Source: Whalleya microplaca
Lineage: Eukaryota > Ascomycota > Sordariomycetes > Xylariales > Xylariaceae
Assembly: GCA_022497155.1 (NCBI GenBank)
Contig: MU385738.1
Coordinates: 62,001-126,000 of the forward strand
DNA: 64,000 nt
Reading direction: 5' to 3'
Made by a program: the position numbers and the translations under genes. Numbering within the stretch: the stretch's first letter is position 1; every line of letters starts with the position of its first letter. The notes under the pieces are model-generated. The model saw only the letters and a program-made list of their open reading frames with translations, searched no databases and was not told the DNA's origin. Positions 43,803 through 55,860 of the stretch are shown one piece after another.

Positions 43803-46800
43803 GATGTTGAGAGGCGTGGAACAGATGAGGAATCAAGGAGTTGGGTGTATTATGTCACTGAAGAGACCAATATGTAAAGATGTGATTTCGATGAAGCGCA
43901 TAAGAGACAGTTCATGAATGTGCTGCCAATCGGGGGGTACTTATATTAATGCTAGTCGTTATGTCTCGTCTGTATGCATGTCAGCGCAATTGTTGGTGCC
44001 GGTGCTTTAAGATCATGTAACGTAACCAGTAAAAATTGCCTTTCGACACTTAGCGAATATAACTGAAGGTGCCTTACCTATAGATTTACCCCACCCCAAG
44101 GAATGGTAGACACTTTCAGGTCGTCTGTTGGCGATTTTACTTGCGGCATTGATCCTCTGGCCGGACCACAACCTTGTATTTTCCTATGTATGAATAGTAA
44201 ATATCACAAGCTTCCGGATGTGTTACTTAATGTTGAATATTCTCCTTTGTTTACTGACATCGTCTTCTTCGAGATTGATGTCAGCGCCTGACGATTCATA
44301 GCTACAAAGCCGGTTTCAGGGAGTGTGATTTAAAATTGAGTTGGTTGGAGATATCTGCTTTATCTTTCTGCCCTGTCTGGCTCGACATGACCCGACAATA
44401 CCCATGAATTCGCCATCCAAGTCTCTCAGACACTTCCACTTGACAAATTCATTTGATTCTGTTGTATGAGATAACAGATTCAATAAAGAATACTCACTTA
44501 CTGGGCTAAATGGTTGGTGCTATACTAGTTGTTGTGATTGTTGTTGGCATGAGACTGGATGGGCTCAAGTCAGCGTATTAGTTTCTAGCCATCAAGTGAA
44601 GGCAGTTTACATTATGATTATAGCAAATAGAGCCAAACCAGCGATATTATATTACTATCTTTGTAGTCTCTACAGTTGATTGGTGCTCTAGCACATTGTA
44701 AGGAATAGATTGAAAGCCGAAACGTGATTTATACCACAACATGTAACCTCACAATATGACGAAGCTCGATTCATATCTAACTGCCTGTTCATTAGGGTTT
44801 CCTCGTCTCCAGCCTTAGGCTCCCGCAGATTCACAAAGAAACTCAACAAGCCACACATAATATCTCATAAAACAACAATATTGATAGTAGAAGGTAATCA
44901 ATATTTAGAGGTCACTGTAACGAAGCCGTTATCACAGGTCTTGATTTGAAATAACAAAAGGCGTGAAAGGTAAAATACTTAGATTGATCGCTGGCTAGCA
45001 AAGAGAGACTATCTAAGGGACGGTGAAATACAGTCCTTTTTATATCTGAATAGCTTCCTAGTAAATGGGACTTGATTGCCAAGCCACTAAGGGCCTTGGC
45101 AACCATCTGGTTGCCAAGCCACTATCCCTCTTGGCAACCATAAATCACGTGGTAGCTGGTTGCGGGGATATTCAGGAATGGGTGGTTGTAACAGTCACCT
45201 GATCTAAGTAGTCATTCTTTGATAGATGGGATATTCAGAGGCAACTCCGAAAATACTTTAGTCTGAAAGTCGTGCCCAGAACTATAGATCGGTTACAAAC
45301 GACTTTGTATTACATGATATAACTGATCTATCTATAAGCAGCTGCACATTGAGATGTACTGGAACTTTTCTATGACAAGGTGGCAACTTCTGCGTAAAGT
45401 CTACATAAGTGTCATAACAATGGCTGGTGGTTGTGGTATATTGCCTAGCACAATCTGTGATACCTTTCTGGTTCATGCAGGGGTTCTCATAATTTAGGGA
45501 GCTGACTGGTGGGGTTGCAAGCCACTGGTTATCAGTTTGTCACAAGAAGACAGTATGTTACTCTGAAATATAGGTATGTACATTGAGTATGAACATAGTC
45601 GTGATATATAGTAATTCTGGGTTTCATATAAGTACTTCTTCTGAGTCATAACGCTTGCAAAGCCTATTTAGATTCAGTCAATGTCCTTGTCGCTAACTTG
45701 AATTCTAATTCATCATTGCGCTGCGTAAATGCAAAGAAAGGGGCTTTTTACTTTATTTGTTTGTATGTATTTCTATCTTTGCAAGAAGACCTTGTAGTCG
45801 TTGCAACTATAGAAACCAGGAATCATCCCCAGACAGGAATTCGCGACGGAAGCCTACGTTCTATTTGTACTCGTGTACTCATATGAGACCGAACACTCGA
45901 TTGTCTCCCCACACTGACTAAATTTCCCAATTAACTACCGAGGAGTGGAGGCTGCTGAATATTCAAGTTGTCCTAGTAGATGAATATTATGGATATTATG
46001 GTGGATATAGAAAAGTGCTCTCACGCACGAAATTTTCAAGTATCGAGCTACGATGAAGACTATATTTAACATCTGCATGACATCCTGCCTGTCATTTCTT
46101 AAACCAGGATGATGCGGTAACCTTCGTTCCTGAGGAGCCAATGGTTCTCCGCATCCACATCATGAGCATAGAGATTTGTAATATAGCTGACCTTCTCTAG
46201 GTCTTCGAAAAGGGAAATGCGATACCTGTCAGCCTAACGCAACCACGAAGGAGCCGGTAATTAAAAAACTCCATTTGAACCGCAAGACACACTGCCCCAT
46301 CTAGCTCCCATCCAGGATTATAGATCCACTTTGAAATTGACCATATATATCTGGCTACGTCATAGCATTCTAACATTAAAATCTAAAAGCTTAACTTCGT
46401 TATTTTTAGCATACGAAACCCCGAATTCCATCGATAGCGCACTTGAAGAAGGTGATGGATGCTGACTGCACCTATGGCTGCCTTCTCGTTTCGTAGAAAC
46501 CTAAGACTTAGGTATAAAGTTTCGAATTTGAGTTCCTGCTAGACAGTTCAGACAACTGTTGGGAGAATATTTCGCTGTCTTGAATATTTGCTCGGGCGTC
46601 TCCGAGTGGATAATCTAGACCCCTGCGTACTGTAATGCACGCGGTGCCGAACGACAGCTTCGAGCTTCAAGCTGCTATTTGCGTCTGAAAAGCAATGCTG
46701 ATATTAGCCCATTCTAGTCAGGAAGGGGATGAATAGCTTTCTCTATAGTTGTCACCTTCTTGCTGGCTCCAGCATCGGTATCTGTTAACCAGATTCGCAT

Positions 46801-48827
46801 TAGATGGTATCCAGTACCAGGGTACCCTGCCTGTCCGACCTGCTACGGAGTTTACAACGTTTCCTTTGGACAATATGATCGCCTTTTCAGCCTCCGGAAA
46901 TCCCATATTTTCTTGATGCATACAGATCAATACCAAAATAACGACCGTATCAATCGACGTGTCAAGTATTTTTGCTCTATGCTCTTATAATAATAGTTAA
47001 CCTAAGCTTTATAGCAGATGATGACACTCCAAAGTTAGCAAAACCCATACTTCCATATGGGCCATCTGAAAGATTGAGCAAGACGTACATCTCGTAGACC
47101 TTCTACCGTAAAGTTATAAAGTATGATGATTTTCTGATATATTGCTGCCTTCTCGCTACATGATACTTGCCCTTGTAGTCAATATGTTGTAGCGGTGTTG
47201 TCGATGTTTTACAGATTGTCTGAGTCATCAACTGAGCCAAACCGAAGGTTTCACCGTATATCATTACTATGTCGAGCCATATTTCTAGTCTAGGAAATAT
47301 GTTAGCATTATCGACTGCTGTGCGTAATGGCGGGCTCCCTTCTCGAAAGCCTGAAACCAGCCATGATGCGAAAGACCCCCCAAGTACTACGGAAGAAAAA
47401 GTCGGACGAAACAAGCAGTGCCGTAAGATGAACAGTATGTCGTTATACAGGAAACGTAACCCTTTACTTTGATATGTTGACGCTAATTAGGACGAAATAG
47501 AACGCGGAGACTGGTTGCGTGATCCTCGTCCAGCTCCCAAGGCCAAAGACAGTGAATTACATATGGCCGTTTGCGTCGAGATATCCAACTTTGTGGCTGG
47601 TTCTGTGAAAGTTGTCGACCCTGACAGTAATGATGAAAACGTTGAATGAATCATCAGCACTACGGTCTACAATAAAGCGTCGTTGTGAGTTGGGTACAGG
47701 TAATCACTGGGTCTAAGATATGGTACTGATATTTCCTACAGGGAGCTTTAATACATATGTATACAGTTTGCTCATCGTAAATGGTACGACTCTGAATAAA
47801 CATCTCCACCCTAGTAAAGATCAAGATCTTGACGGGCACGCCAAATTCGATTCGATGAACGGGACAGCTGAGGAAGATGCAGAGGGAACTCCAACCAATG
47901 GTTGGTCATACATAACGTTGCTTGGGAGGTTCGCATAACGATAAAAGATATTGTGGGATCGCCATCGCCCTTTGACTTCTGGAAGAAGGGAACTTAAGTG
48001 CAATGGGTTCCCCCTAAACGCTAAGATTTGGAATAACCAGCCCTCAAGACGATGAAATCTGATCATTAGGAGCAGTATGAGCACTAGCACATGTATGAAA
48101 CTATTGAATACTACCAGCCTTATTCAGGTAGTAATTGAAGTTCTTGTTGAAATTAGTAGATATACTGTCGTATGATGGTAGGCCATTGCCTATAACAACA
48201 CTTCAGTCTCTAGGTCAGGCAATTTTCCAATACATGCTATGTTAGCATATGGTCTAAGAAGTTATATTGAATTATGCTACTATCTGCTATCCTATTAAAA
48301 TAGTATTAAATAAATATTTGAATACATATAATTGAAATTTTTATTAGAAAACGCGCCTCACCGATCTCAATTACACCTGGCAATACCTCATCTTCTCGGA
48401 AATGTGACTTTGTCCTCAATGATGTGGTACCATGCTTGTCCTGTGCAAAGTTGAGCCAGAGCGAGACGCGCAATATAAATTGTACGTTCACTCCACCCTA
48501 TTTCAGACTTGTCATAGACATATGTTTCTGTGCGATGGAATAAGCCAGATTTCTATGGTCTAATATCGAGGAGGGATCCTACTATGCTGAAGACGCTTCT
48601 AACGACCAAGCAAACCGGGACTACTGTCGTTCGTGGGATAGCGGTAGACAATTGTGACGATGGGCCCCTCTATAGTCGTGCTTAGGGCCCGTTAGTCGGG
48701 ACCGAGACTGAACGTGGGGAATAGAACCTCATGGCGCTGGGTCATATCCGGTTTGTTTGCCCATTCTCAGGGGCTCAGAGTAGGAAGAGGATTCTCTACC
48801 AGATTGATATATAAGTCATTCCACTGA
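43803..48827. other. Gene-poor AT-rich region
   Basis: 5 kb with no supported intact gene. Notable items are a duplicated palindromic module at 45076-45140 and a coding-like but broken stretch at about 47260-47649 (+), with a clear GTATGT...TAG intron-like sequence (47437-47491) whose flanking frames do not join. A minus-strand frame at 46936-46718 is short and motif-free. No transposase, reverse transcriptase or long terminal repeat was recognised. Confidence 0.5.
45076..45140. repeat. Two copies of a 35-bp module, each an inverted repeat
   Basis: Copy 1 begins at 45076 and copy 2 at 45111. Each starts TTGCCAAGCCACTA and, after about 6 bases, continues CTTGGCAACCAT, so each copy carries TTGCCAAG...CTTGGCAA arms. 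The loops differ (AGGGC versus TCCCT). Confidence 0.85.
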
Positions 48828-49100
48828 TCATTTGTGGCGACCTAGAAGTAGGAGGACGACAATGAGACCCAAGAAAAGGGTACTTCCAGCCATTCTGAGA
48901 CCCATTTTCCTCAAGTAGGAGATGATCTCAATCAATTCTTCTCTTTCAAGCCCAACAACATCTCGCGCTGCATAGTAATCCCGTGTTTGATTCCAAGAAG
49001 GTTCCAGGATTGATGGAAGCTCAGATGGATGCTGTAAGATGCGAATGCAAGTTCTGATTGAGCGCCTATCGAGTTCCGCTTCGTGACGAGGAGTGGACAT
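48828..49100 (-). CDS. Short hypothetical protein with a C-terminal membrane anchor
   Basis: An intronless 90-aa frame starts at ATG 49100. The first ~65 residues are charged and probably helical ('HEAELDRRSIRTCIRILQHP', 'LEREELIEIISYLRKMGLR'). They are followed by one hydrophobic segment, 'MAGSTLFLGLIVVLLLLG', and a short basic end 'RHK'. This is the layout of a tail-anchored protein. No family is recognised. Because the frame is short and lies in a gene-poor tract, it may be a chance frame or a remnant; the well-formed anchor argues for a real gene. Confidence 0.4.
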   Translation of the reverse strand: MSTPRHEAELDRRSIRTCIRILQHPSELPSILEPSWNQTRDYYAARDVVGLEREELIEIISYLRKMGLRMAGSTLFLGLIVVLLLLGRHK

Positions 49101-49953
49101 GGCGAATGGCCATATATATATGCTTGTGTACGAGGGTGAGTGCAGTCAAATTTATCTTAATAGGTCCCTCTATTATCGGCGTTTGGTAGATACAGTGATG
49201 TAGTCGTTTAATTGCGTGACGCGCGGGCAGACTTTCTGAGGTGCATTGTGGTGAGGCAGTAGGAATGGTCTCTGCTCTTCAGCCGTTTGGTAACGTGCCC
49301 CATTACTCAGCCACTGATCAACAGATCGGCAATCGTGTGGATCAATGTGGCAGCCCGTTCTTCAAGCCAAGCCAAGTCGCATCATGGATTTAACTCGAGT
49401 TAACTGCAACTCAAGTCAGGTTATTGCGGAGGTAGAATAGCGGGTGAAGAAACAAAGAGTTATCGCGACTAGTGAAACATATGGATGGAGCGGACGTACT
49501 ACAAGCTAGCAACTAGTAGTTTATAGGGACCCATTCCTGATGGCCGCTTTGGACGTGTGGTGAATTTGCAAGAGGTAACTTGCTAGAGCCATACCCGTCC
49601 ACGAATACTCCCTAGTACACATACGACGTAGATCGCGTGAAGGGGATTCCGTATTTTGAGAATCTTCTTGCTTATAAACTATCTTAGGTCTTTCGATGCA
49701 ACGAGAATATAGGTTTCCCTTGGCTTTTTCCTTAGGCCTGTATAGGAACCGTCCTGCTTAAGGTAAGCAGTGACTATGTGCAAATTACACAGAATATCTT
49801 GGTAAAGGACAAATCCAACGCCACGCCTAGTTTAGAATCGAATTTACTGCTTTCCAGCCCGTGCTGTAAATGAAGCATCTATTATATGTAATAGTAGTTA
49901 CGATTCTACGAGATAACCTAGCTACTGATGAGCGTGAACATCTCCCTCCTCAC
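49101..49953. other. Intergenic region
   Basis: AT-rich, no gene or structured feature seen between the short membrane protein and the alpha/beta hydrolase. Confidence 0.6.
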
Positions 49954-50733
49954 TCAAGCAGCATTCCTCTCATCCCTTGTGGCTCTCACAGCCGCCCTCA
50001 CCATCTCATCCCTCAAGGTGATGAAAACGCTATGTCCGGTATCAAACTCCTCTCTCCTGACCGCAACACCCCTTTCCGCCACCTTCCCCAGCATGATTTC
50101 CTGATACGTACTCGGAACCGTGCGGTCTTGCTTTGTCAATACATACGTCGCCGGCAAAACCGCCCACGCATCGCCCCGCGTGCGAGCCCGCATCGCCGAG
50201 GCCGGCCACCGCACGAGCTCCGTGCGCGCCTGCGCCGCCTCCGCGGGCGACATCTCGTTGAACAATGCGGCTTCCGGATCGCGCAGGAACGTCAGCCCGT
50301 CCGCCCCGTCGTCAACGTACTGGCTCCATAGGGGCGCGACCCCGGCTTCTTCCACGATATCCCAGACGCAGCTTCCGGGCACCAGGATGTACGCACACAG
50401 GTACAGCAAATGCACGATGGAAGCTTGGGCGGAGGGGTTGGTGGCTAGGAGGCCCGACACGGCGTCCGTACCTACGGCGCCACCGTATGAGTGCATGATC
50501 AGTAGGATGCGTTGCCCAGGGTTGGTAGTAGTGAGGGAGTGCAGGAGGGTTTGCACGCAAGCTACGTCTTCGGTGAATGAGGCCGTAGGTGGCGAGACGC
50601 CGCTGCAGCTTGGCAGGCGCGGGCAGTGCACAGTGAAGCCGGCGGCTTCAAGCGCGGTGATGTAGGGCTGATAGATTGCTGGCGTGGACCAGGCGCCGTG
50701 GACGAGAATAATAGTGGGGAGAGGTGCTGTCAT
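49954..50733 (-). CDS. Alpha/beta hydrolase
   Basis: A single-exon frame of 259 aa starts at ATG 50733. The alpha/beta-hydrolase fold is clear: 'IILVHGAWSTPAIYQPYITAL' (oxyanion HG), nucleophile elbow 'IMHSYGG' (Ser), acid in 'VLTKQDRTVP' and His in 'EFDTGHSVF'. Size and motifs resemble the small esterase group related to plant methylesterases and bacterial EstC-like enzymes. No signal peptide, so it is probably cytosolic. The substrate cannot be told. It is isolated by about 0.9 kb and 2.4 kb of gene-poor DNA and is GC-rich relative to both sides, consistent with an accessory gene. Confidence 0.9.
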   Translation of the reverse strand: MTAPLPTIILVHGAWSTPAIYQPYITALEAAGFTVHCPRLPSCSGVSPPTASFTEDVACVQTLLHSLTTTNPGQRILLIMHSYGGAVGTDAVSGLLATNPSAQASIVHLLYLCAYILVPGSCVWDIVEEAGVAPLWSQYVDDGADGLTFLRDPEAALFNEMSPAEAAQARTELVRWPASAMRARTRGDAWAVLPATYVLTKQDRTVPSTYQEIMLGKVAERGVAVRREEFDTGHSVFITLRDEMVRAAVRATRDERNAA

Positions 50734-53174
50734 TATGGGCTGGGGAGGCGTTACTGGATGTGGTTGGATGCGAGGGTTGAGTTGTGTGTGTCCTTGAGAT
50801 ACCTTTGATGATGAGGTCTTGCTCGCAATGGTGACTGTATTCTAGGGTGATTACCAATGAATGTTAAAGTGTCTGCACTGAAACGGCACAGCCGTAGTAA
50901 CTCCACATGAATCGGTGATAAGTGGTTTAGTGGTTTATATATAATAACCTTGTCTTACATCGCCGGGGAAGGGTCGTTTTTGTAGCTTAGATAGCTCTAG
51001 TAGTAAATAGAGAAAGGTTATGATGCTAACAATGGCTTTCTATGTTGCCGCTTCTGGTTGGAAGCTTGACCGAAGTTCTCATTTGCTCCTGATGTAAGGG
51101 ATCATGTAGCATTTGCTATACCGATAGCGAACCTCGTAGTAAAAAGATGTTGGTGAGGAAAATGTACTAGCGCAATTTGATATTATTTTTCAGCTAATAA
51201 GTAACAAGGATGGAAAAATCTACTCAGCATTGGAATGCCTTTCAACAGCTATATTACCCGTAGGCTCCGAGTAGAATTGAGAACATACCAGGATACGTAT
51301 CCCCACACACGACCGCGCCGCAACACTAATAAGTAGATAGCATTTTATCACTCAAGGTCTTTCACACTGACAAGTTAGTACTACACATCCTTAAGCTGAT
51401 AAAAATTGAGTACAAGTGGACATTGATCTCAAATAACATGGTTAGGTAACGTTTTAACTGCCTTGATACGTGAAATATGATGTATTGGAGACCAGGCATA
51501 GGTATGGAGAGTTATGGTACTTATTGCTTATTTCTTACTGCTGAAGGCCATTGTTGCAGGTGTTCATAAGTGGTCACTTTGCCATGGGACTTCAACTTAG
51601 GTAGTCACTCATCAAGATTTCCCTGGGTTGAAAGATTGGGTAAGTCCTTCAGAAGCTGTTGGTCAAAGCCATGCCAAGGACACCAGAAAGGTAGGATCAA
51701 TTGTAAAGGAGCGTAGTGGTTGTTGTATCAGTGAGGATGAAATGAAGAGTGTGTGAGCTCTCAGCTAACAACTACTGGAGGTGCAAACAGGAGTATTAGT
51801 TAAAAGTGGTATAGTTACTCTCTTCATTTTACTACAGACCGTCAAGAGCGCAACAGCTCCCACCTGAGGTCCTGTCACTAGATAATTCTATCAGCACTGG
51901 AGAATAAAGAGCTATCGAAACTTGCCTGAGACTAAAGAAACAACCTTGGAACTCGTTTGGGTAAGTTACAATAAGAGTCAAAATACCATGGTCAGGGATC
52001 ACCAGACTCCTGTTCAACCACTAGTCACCACCGAGCGAAAACACCAAACTTCCCGAAACGAGGCATCACTAGATTGTCCAGTCACTCATATATAACTTCC
52101 TTTCGTTATCTTGGGTCATCACTTTTTATCGTCGTTATCATTCATTCTACGCTAGCCGGCTGTTACCCCTTTTCCGAGTTCCTTAACGTACCCGCATGTC
52201 TGAGAACACCAGGAAGGTTAGACTCTGCTGCGAAGTTTGGAGCTTTCTGTATAGGTATATCATCATGCCATACTAAGTCCAGCCTGGTCATGACAGCGAT
52301 TATCTGTACGTTCATTACACCGGAACGTATTTGGTATAATGATTAAATATCAGGCTTATCACCTCCAGATCAATTGAAATACTGTGCGGCATTGGCATTT
52401 GACTTAGATGCCAGGTCATTGTTGACTGTTAGATAGTGTCGTCTGGGGACCATAGGTCCAAGGACAGAATGTCTTGGAAAGAGTAGAGTCCATATATGTC
52501 GCAACTTCACAACTCACTGCAGGGTTGAAATCATGGCATTAGGTCCATAGAGGTACTATGCAGTTGATATATATTATAGATAGTAATACTAACACGAATA
52601 TATCCTAACGTCTTTAATGTTTTAAGTCTAGTTCAAATGCATATAAAAGATTTTCCCCAGATGTATCCTCGCTAGATTATCAATACTGTAAGCAAAGTCA
52701 CCAACAGACGACGTGGTAACGTAAATCAAGGACGCTAATATATCCAATGTTTTAGTTAGATTATAGAGAAGAGGATCTTCAAGATAATCCATATTACAGG
52801 GTATCCAAAAAGTCTCTGCTTCAATCTGCTACGGTATCCTCGCAGGACTGGCGGTACGGCATTGTAGCACCTAAGCCATCTCTCGGTTTTCACGGAGCCC
52901 CTTGTCTTCCCACATTGCATAGCAAGACTAATAGTCAGTGTCAAATCCCCAGTCAGACTCTCCAGACACGAGAGAAAAGAAGCAGCAGTCTACTACTCTG
53001 CTTCAACGCGCCCCTCCTCGAAGCATTGGAACTTCGTCAATGTACTAACTAGGCTTTACCTGGCTGAGCTCTGCCGGTCCTCCAAGGACCCTGATATACG
53101 GCTCCAACCCCTTGAACCCGCAGTGCAGACGTAACGCGTACAACCCCAGCCATCTACCCCAACATCCAGCTCCC
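50734..53174. other. Gene-poor AT-rich region
   Basis: 2.4 kb without a supported gene. Short frames on both strands show no motifs. The last ~100 bp are the 3' flank of the POF1-like gene. Confidence 0.55.
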
Positions 53175-54152
53175 TCACCCGCCCTCCCTATACAACCCCT
53201 CCGTCCAGATCCACGCAGCAACGCCCTCACTCACCAGCCTCGCAAGCGCATCCCAGTCCCTCCTGCGCACAGCATCGCGGACCTTCGTACTACTCACAAT
53301 CACCTCCTCCTCCTCCCCATCCCCATCCCGTCCCGTAACCATCTCAACCCTCTCCGCCCACTGAGTCCGCCCGCCCACACGTTCGAGCTCGCCTTGTCTC
53401 AGCGTCTCCAGATACCGCAGCTGCGCCGCGGCGTCGCCCCACTCCGCATCGGGGCGCATGGTGACGCGCAGGCGCGCGCGCTCGAAGAACGGGTCCAGCA
53501 CGCTGGCCATGGCGGGGGAGCCCGCCCCTGCCCCCGCGGGCGGGTAGTACTTGGGGTCGAAGACGCGGATCAGCGTGTCGAAGCCCGTGAGGTAGACTTG
53601 CTCGACGTCTGTCCCCTCCCCTGTTCCCTCCCCTGTCCCTGCCTGGTAGAAGTCCGAGGCCGCAATGGCGCTGCTCTTGGCGTGGAAGTACGGCTCCGTT
53701 GTCACGGCGATGTCGATGTCGAGGTTGGCGTTGGGGTTGGAATTGGGGTGTGTGCGTTGCTGCGCAAGCAGCAGGTCTTGCGCAAAGACGTACATCATGG
53801 CGAGGCGCTGCGGGAACGCGGCGGGCTTAGGCGCCTTGTCGGCGTTGTTGATGGCGAGGAGCAGCAGGATGCGCGAGGTGGGGGTGGGGTTGGGCTGGGC
53901 GAGAGCGGAGAGCGCCATGCGCTGGTGCGCGAGGGTCGGCGGGTTGAAGGACGAGTCGAGGACGAGGAGCGCGGGTGGTGCGAGCTTAGGGGGTTGAGGG
54001 GTGGGATCGGCGGAGGCGGAGGGGAGCGAGCAGAGCACGCGGAAGGTCGCGTTGGAGAGCTGGTAGCTCTTGAGAGCTTGCGTGAAGAGGGAGACTAGGT
54101 TTGCTGGGAGGCGGGCCATTGGATTGTCGGCGCTAGATGAAGACGGGGGCAT
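53175..54152 (-). CDS. POF1-like nucleotidylyltransferase (NMN adenylyltransferase superfamily)
   Basis: A single-exon frame of 325 aa starts at ATG 54152; an internal Met (54119, 'MARLPANLV') could also serve. 'LLVLDSSFNPPTLAHQRMAL' (~62-81) is the N-terminal nucleotide-binding motif of the NMNAT/cytidylyltransferase superfamily, here with the fungal Pof1-type form 'NPPTLAH'. 'VYLTGFDTLIRVFDPKYY' (~185) is the substrate loop and 'VIVSSTKVRDAVRRRDW' (~290) the C-terminal ISSTxxR-type motif. Yeast Pof1 is implicated in NAD metabolism and protein quality control. A repeated GTGEG stretch (~170-178) and a GAGAG run lie in loops. The assignment to the superfamily is firm; the exact substrate is less so. 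Confidence 0.85.
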   Translation of the reverse strand: MPPSSSSADNPMARLPANLVSLFTQALKSYQLSNATFRVLCSLPSASADPTPQPPKLAPPALLVLDSSFNPPTLAHQRMALSALAQPNPTPTSRILLLLAINNADKAPKPAAFPQRLAMMYVFAQDLLLAQQRTHPNSNPNANLDIDIAVTTEPYFHAKSSAIAASDFYQAGTGEGTGEGTDVEQVYLTGFDTLIRVFDPKYYPPAGAGAGSPAMASVLDPFFERARLRVTMRPDAEWGDAAAQLRYLETLRQGELERVGGRTQWAERVEMVTGRDGDGEEEEVIVSSTKVRDAVRRRDWDALARLVSEGVAAWIWTEGLYREGG

Positions 54153-54789
54153 AGTTTAGGTACGGGCTAGAGACTGGCGAAGGCATCGGCTTGAGGTCGA
54201 GTGCCCGTTTACAGGTGTGCCAGTATCGTTGATAGAGACAATCTGCTGTGATGTATTAAGGTCAATTGATTAGAAAAGAGCTTTAGAAAGTCATCCTGTC
54301 GAATACATATGTTGAAATATAACACCGTGCATACCGTCACTGACAACTAGAACATCGTGAATCAAGGTTGCACTTCAAGTGGCATGGAGTTGGAGGACGG
54401 AGAAGCACGGATTAGTATCGGGATCTTCATCCGCGATTAAATCCGTAATAAGGCGGGGTCCGATCCGCGACTCTCCGGGATTTTGGTGAACTCCGATTCG
54501 ATTCTACAATCTGACTGTCTGATAGCCACCAGACTTAAATCTGTTGACTGTCAGTTCTTCATAGTAGCATTCGGATTGAAAAAGAGCATGTTCATTCGGG
54601 ATCATTCACAATTGTCAGGCGAGTCACTTGATCCAGCATATTGAAATGAGAATCTTGATCGTCCATGTTCATCGTAACTATGTCAATAGTCCGGGGGTAT
54701 CGCAAAGATCAAACCTAAGCCATATCTAACGCCCTGATGCACCATGCCATTCTGCCCGCTACAACGCCGTAACGCAACGCCAGGTATCT
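54153..54789. other. Intergenic region
   Basis: 637 bp between two minus-strand genes: the POF1-like promoter and the APC10 3' flank. No other feature is seen. Confidence 0.6.
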
Positions 54790-55853
54790 TCAGCGAATCT
54801 CCGGTTCTCTCATGAAGTCAGGTATGCTTAAGCCACCATCTCCGGGGACATATTTCCGCGCAGTGACCTTGCGATGCTCTATGTCGGCCGTCAGTCTCAG
54901 CATAGCCTCCTCATCGTGGTCGTGAATATCCATGTGCGCCATGCGATCCTCATAGTCATCGATGGCTTCCACCATATCCTCCACAGGGTTGTTCTCGGCG
55001 GTGTCGGCGCTGTCGTCTAGGGCGTAGACCTTGATGCCGCGCAGGTGGGTATCCTTGCCGTTCTGGTGGTTCTCGAGAATGATGACGCGCACGAACCAGC
55101 AGCACATCGAGTTGCCGTCGGCGCCGCCGCCAGCCCCGGCGATGGGCACGTCTATCCAGCCCTTGGGCATGTTAAGCTCCATGGTGGTGAAGGGGATGGT
55201 CAGGTTGGGGCCTGTGCCGGCAGTGATCTGGATCTTGGTAGGCGTATAACTCTCATCAAGCTCATAATCTAAAAAGAGTCGCAAAGCGCGAATCTCCACT
55301 CGCTTGATGAAATGGATATTCAGTCGGTGAGGCTGAGGTCCATCGGATCTGCAATAATACTTTAGTGTGAGGTTCTTTATAAGGTGAAAAGCACATACTG
55401 CCAGAATTGGTTGACATCGTCGTCTCTAAGCTCCTTGACTCCGCAGCCAGGCTTGTAGCTGCTCACGGTGAAGCTGGCGAGATTGCTAATCTCCTTCAAT
55501 CCAACCGCAGACGGGTCAAACGGAGGCTCGTCCTCATGAACTTCTTCTTCTCCTTCCTCTTCGTTTCCAGGTTCGTTCTCCTGGTCTGCAGCATCCGCTT
55601 CATCGACACCGACATCCACATCAACATCGTCACCTTCCTCAGTTCTTGCATCATCGTCGTCCTCAAAGCCATCATCATCGGCATGGTCCCTAGTATCTTC
55701 GGAGAAGTCAGATATGGTTTCGTAGGAAGAGGAACTTTCCGGGTCCTCTGCAATGGCAAAATCATGCGGAAACCCAGTCTGAAGCCAATCTGGATCAGGG
55801 AGGCGCCAAGCTGTGTTGACAGGCCAGCTTTCCCTGTCTCCAAGAGGAGCCAT
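54790..55853 (-). CDS. Anaphase-promoting complex subunit APC10/DOC1
   Basis: Exons 55853-55399 and 55348-54790 splice to 337 aa. The N-terminal ~100 residues are disordered and strongly acidic (Asp/Glu runs). The DOC domain follows: 'NLASFTVSSYKPGCGVKELR', 'DDDVNQFWQSDGPQPHRLNI', 'FIKRVEIRALRLFLDYELDE' and 'SYTPTKIQITAGTG', where the intron splits FWQ|SDG. The protein ends '...EPEIR', the C-terminal Ile-Arg tail by which Apc10 docks on the TPR subunit APC3/Cdc27. Apc10 forms the degron co-receptor with Cdc20/Cdh1 and raises ubiquitination processivity. All hallmarks are intact. A further minus-strand frame lies just upstream (55861-56199). Confidence 0.93.
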
Positions 55854-55860
55854 GGCAGAG

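Noticed and set aside
46598..46680. tRNA-Ser-like string starting GCGTCTCCGAGTGGA
   Set aside because: I could not form acceptor and T-arm stems or find a proper T-loop.
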